Under the pieces are notes generated by a model that saw only the letters and a list, made by a program, of their open reading frames with translations, had not been told where the DNA came from and made no database searches. DNA of 9,281 bases from an uncultured Lachnospiraceae bacterium (GTDB taxonomy: Bacteria; Bacillota; Clostridia; Lachnospirales; Lachnospiraceae): NCBI GenBank assembly GCA_902803355.1, contig CADCPP010000024.1, forward strand, positions 1 to 9,281, read 5' to 3'. This document shows positions 7,210 through 9,281 of the stretch, in pieces; the first letter of the stretch is position 1; every line of letters starts with the position of its first letter. A program made the position numbers and the translations under genes.

Positions 7210-7238
7210 ATTCTAAGGGATTTCGCGCAAAAATGCAA
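7210..7238 (-). promoter_or_regulatory. Sigma-A-type promoter of the dcw operon
   Basis: TTGCAT (7238-7233) is followed after exactly 17 bp by TAGAAT (7215-7210), which matches 5 of 6 bases of the -10 consensus. The -35 is weaker (TTG plus mismatches). Predicted start of transcription is about 7203, giving a 5' leader of roughly 90 nt before mraZ. An A/T-rich stretch upstream may help polymerase binding. Confidence 0.7.
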
Positions 7239-7241
7239 GTA

Positions 7242-7255
7242 TTTTTTGCAAAAAA
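7242..7255. repeat. 14-bp A/T-tract palindrome next to the -35
   Basis: TTTTTTGCAAAAAA is a perfect palindrome 3 bp upstream of the -35 hexamer. TTTTTGCA recurs on the plus strand at 7277-7284. It may act as an UP-like or bent-DNA element, or be a protein site. From here to 7327 (further from the promoter) I see only A/T-rich sequence and no gene. Confidence 0.5.
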
Positions 7256-7327
7256 CAGCTGATTTGAGCTAAGTTATTTTTGCATTTTGGCAAGTGAAAA
7301 TTTCGCAGTAAAAAACGGCACGGAAAC

Positions 7328-7358
7328 AAAAAAAAGCGGCGGACGCATCGTCCGCCGC
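7328..7358 (-). terminator. Rho-independent terminator of the permease operon
   Basis: On the minus strand GCGGCGGAC (7358-7350), a 5-nt loop, then GTCCGCCGC (7344-7336) form a perfect 9-bp GC-rich stem followed by eight T residues (7335-7328). It lies 52 nt after the upstream permease stop and before the mraZ promoter, so it separates the two operons. There is no T-run on the plus strand side, so it works in one direction. Confidence 0.93.
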
Positions 7359-7365
7359 AAGGGCC

Positions 7366-7382
7366 AAAATCTGTCAGATTTT
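7366..7382. repeat. 17-bp perfect palindrome before the terminator
   Basis: AAAATCTG and CAGATTTT flank a single central base. As RNA it would give a weak 7-bp A/U-rich hairpin just ahead of the terminator; as DNA it resembles an operator. Function unknown. Confidence 0.5.
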
Positions 7383-7410
7383 ACTTCATCTTTTCTCTTT
7401 TTGCCGCGTT

Positions 7411-8352
7411 TTACCGCATGCTCTTATCGTACGGGATGCCTTCCGCCTTGGGTGCCTTGGAGTTCTTGGACGTAAACGCCAGCACGATCAGGGAAATGAC
7501 ATACGGCAGCATGTTGTAGACGTAGCTCGGCAGGTTCAGGCTGTACAGGAAGGGGATCCCGATGTAGACGTTGCTTAAGGCCCGGAAGAAGCCGAACAGC
7601 AGGGCTGCAAGAGCGATGCGGTGCGGTTTCCACTGACCGAAGATCATGACAGCTAACGCCAGGAAGCCAAAGCCCGCTACGCCGTATTCAAACTGCCATT
7701 TGGATACGCCGGCCAGAATATAGCAGATGCCGCCGAGGCCCCCGTAGACGCCCGAGATGAGCACGCCGGACCAGCGCATTTTGATCACGTTGATGCCGAC
7801 GGAAGCCGCTGCCTGAGGATGCTCGCCGCAGGCCATCAGGCGAAGGCCGAATTTCGTCTTGTACAGGGCCACATAAGCCACGATCAGCATGACCACGGTG
7901 ATGACCATGAACCAGTTGAACTCAAAACTGCCGAAGTACTTTACAAAGAGCTGTTTCTGCGAGTTGTAGGAAATGGTCGCGGAAACGTCGTTTGGATCCG
8001 CCGCCATATTAATGGCCTTGACAAAGACCGTCGCGGCAGCCGTTGCCAGAATGTTCAGCGCGGTGCCGATGATGGTCTGGTCTGCCTTGAAATTGATGCA
8101 GGCGACGGCCAGCAGGCAGGAGTACACAACGCCCAGGCCCACGGCGCCCAGCACCGTGCAGAGGATCATCAGAAATGCGCTCTGGCAGTTCGGCATGGCT
8201 CTCATCACCAGCGCGCCGCCAAGGCCGCCCATGACCATGATGCCTTCAAGGCCCAGATTGATCACGCCGGAGTGTTCGGAGAAGCAGCCGCCGAGCGCGA
8301 CCAGGATAAGAACAGAGGCAAATACCAAAGTATACTGGATCAATAGCAACAT
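7411..8352 (-). CDS. ABC transporter permease, NupQ/YufQ type (nucleoside uptake family)
   Basis: Inner-membrane permease of the BPD_transp_2 (branched-chain amino acid/sugar/nucleoside) family, closest in style to the NupQ half of the BmpA-type nucleoside importers. It has 313 residues, close to B. subtilis NupQ. Seen: eight or more hydrophobic helices; the family signature GVINLGLEGIM (29-39); and a cytoplasmic loop TKFGLRLMACGEHPQAAASVGINV (166-189), of the kind that contacts the ATPase. It ends in a short basic tail. The ATG at 8352 shares one base with the upstream permease stop (TAATG), and AAAGGAGG (8362-8369) lies 9 nt before it. The substrate cannot be read from sequence alone; nucleosides are the best guess, with simple sugars as the alternative. 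Confidence 0.9.
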   Translation of the reverse strand: MLLLIQYTLVFASVLILVALGGCFSEHSGVINLGLEGIMVMGGLGGALVMRAMPNCQSAFLMILCTVLGAVGLGVVYSCLLAVACINFKADQTIIGTALNILATAAATVFVKAINMAADPNDVSATISYNSQKQLFVKYFGSFEFNWFMVITVVMLIVAYVALYKTKFGLRLMACGEHPQAAASVGINVIKMRWSGVLISGVYGGLGGICYILAGVSKWQFEYGVAGFGFLALAVMIFGQWKPHRIALAALLFGFFRALSNVYIGIPFLYSLNLPSYVYNMLPYVISLIVLAFTSKNSKAPKAEGIPYDKSMR

Positions 8353-9281
8353 TATTCTTTGCCTCCTTTCTCAGAATTTGCTGCAGAAGGTCCTTTCTGG
8401 ATCTCCTTCAGTTCTTCCGGTTTGAAGCGCATGTCCGCAGGCGCTGCATTCTTCTTTGCACTCTTCTTCATCATCAGCTTGATGAAGCCCACAAAGCCGC
8501 ACAGATAAATGATGATGGCCGAGATCAGATCGGAGATCTGAGAGCTGTACATCGTCTTGTCCACAAAGGCGCCGCCGGCTGTAATATGCTGAATGAAGTA
8601 GGAGGAGAAAATGACGCCGACAGGGTTCAGGCCGCCCAGGAAGGCAGCGGCGATTCCGTTGAAGCCCATGCCGGGCACCGTGGTCGAAGTGCAGGTCCAC
8701 TGCTCGTAGTCCGCCAGATACAGCAGAGCTGCGCCCATGGCTGCCAGCGCGCCGCCGATGGCAAGCGTCACGATGATGTTCCGTTTTTCCGCCATGCCGG
8801 CGTACTTGGCCGCATCCTTATTGAAGCCGGTCGCTTTCAGCTCAAAACCGAAGCGGGTCTTGTCCAGAATGATCTTGATCACAATGGCGATCACGATCGT
8901 GAGCGGTATGGCGATCGACACATATGCATTGTTTGCGAAGAGCTTGTTCAGACCGATCTGCGGAAGCTTGGCCTGCGGGCCGTCCGTGCTCAGATGCAGC
9001 GTGTACGGGCTTGCCGGGTCTTTCACCTTAGACAGCACCATGTTGGTCAGATACAGGCCGATCCAGTTCAGCATGATGCCGGAAATGACTTCGTTCACAT
9101 TGCAGTAAGCCTTGAGCGCCCCCACGATGCCGCCGTAGATCATGCCGGCCGCGACCGCAAGAAGCACGCAGACCCACCAGGGCTGCTTCCAGGCGAGCGC
9201 TGCGTACAGGCTCGCCAGTGCGCCGATCTCGTACTGTCCGGCGGCGCCGATATTGAACAGGCCGACCTTGTAGCAGAACAG
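8352..9281 (-). CDS. ABC transporter permease, NupP/YufP type (5' end beyond window)
   Basis: The first permease half of the same importer. 309 codons are visible and the frame stays open to the right edge; a GTG at 9167 is internal, since the frame upstream of it encodes the family signature GLFNIGAAGQYEIGALASL. Seen: multiple membrane helices; NEVISGIMLNWIGLYL after the first helices; a cytoplasmic coupling loop DKTRFGFELKATGFNKDAAKYAGM; GMGFNGIAAAFLGGLNPVG; and a charged, lysine-rich cytoplasmic tail of about 45 residues (KKSAKKN onward). It pairs with the downstream NupQ-type gene, with which it shares one base. The Bacillus order is lipoprotein, ATPase, NupP, NupQ, so the binding protein and double ATPase are probably just outside the window. 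The missing N-terminus should be a few tens of residues. Confidence 0.9.
   Translation of the reverse strand: MFCYKVGLFNIGAAGQYEIGALASLYAALAWKQPWWVCVLLAVAAGMIYGGIVGALKAYCNVNEVISGIMLNWIGLYLTNMVLSKVKDPASPYTLHLSTDGPQAKLPQIGLNKLFANNAYVSIAIPLTIVIAIVIKIILDKTRFGFELKATGFNKDAAKYAGMAEKRNIIVTLAIGGALAAMGAALLYLADYEQWTCTSTTVPGMGFNGIAAAFLGGLNPVGVIFSSYFIQHITAGGAFVDKTMYSSQISDLISAIIIYLCGFVGFIKLMMKKSAKKNAAPADMRFKPEELKEIQKGPSAANSEKGGKE
8362..8369 (-). promoter_or_regulatory. Shine-Dalgarno of the NupQ-type permease
   Basis: AAAGGAGG inside the 3' end of the NupP-type gene, 9 nt before the ATG at 8352. It supports that start and coupled translation of the two permease halves. Confidence 0.75.

Noticed and set aside
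7239..7327. Second promoter or small gene in the A/T-rich part of the intergenic region
   Set aside because: No pair of -35/-10 hexamers at proper spacing beyond the one reported, and no frame with a Shine-Dalgarno.
9165..9167. GTG as the start of the NupP-type permease
   Set aside because: The frame is open for 38 more codons to the window edge and encodes the conserved GLFNIGAAGQ signature, so the true start is outside.

Overview
All supported genes lie on the minus strand, so the window reads biologically from right to left. It is the start of a bacterial division and cell-wall (dcw) cluster, preceded by the tail of a nucleoside-type ABC importer operon. The order mraZ-rsmH-ftsL-class B PBP-mraY-murD-ftsW, the strong AGGAGG-type Shine-Dalgarno sequences and the protein signatures point to a Firmicute. 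A moderately GC-rich gut-type Clostridia member (possibly Lachnospiraceae) fits best, but I infer this from gene order and protein style, not from a marker gene.

Layout in transcription order: (1) 9281-8352 and 8352-7411 are two membrane permeases of the NupP/NupQ type. They share one base at their junction and end at a strong intrinsic terminator (7328-7358). The partner lipoprotein and ATPase genes are expected beyond the right edge. (2) 7410-7112 is a 299-bp intergenic region. It holds the terminator, a short palindrome, an A/T-tract palindrome, a sigma-A-type promoter (TTGCAT, 17 bp, TAGAAT) and a ladder of 10-bp direct repeats matching the operator of MraZ, the product of the next gene. 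(3) 7111-1 is a tightly packed operon: mraZ (regulator), rsmH (16S rRNA methyltransferase), ftsL (divisome scaffold), ftsI-like class B PBP (transpeptidase), mraY (lipid I synthesis), murD (D-glutamate ligase) and ftsW (SEDS glycan polymerase, cut by the left edge). Most junctions overlap or place the next Shine-Dalgarno on the preceding stop codon. The exception is a 69-bp gap before mraY, which contains a hairpin and a 21-codon reading frame.

How the genes work together: MurD and MraY act in cytoplasmic and membrane precursor synthesis. FtsW polymerises lipid II and its PBP partner cross-links the glycan at the septum, with FtsL linking them to the divisome. MraZ probably represses the whole unit through the repeats below its promoter. 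The importer operon next door is functionally separate as far as the sequence shows.

I found no mobile element, CRISPR array, RNA gene or unknown multi-gene system. The most interesting material is regulatory: the promoter/operator region of mraZ and the leader before mraY.
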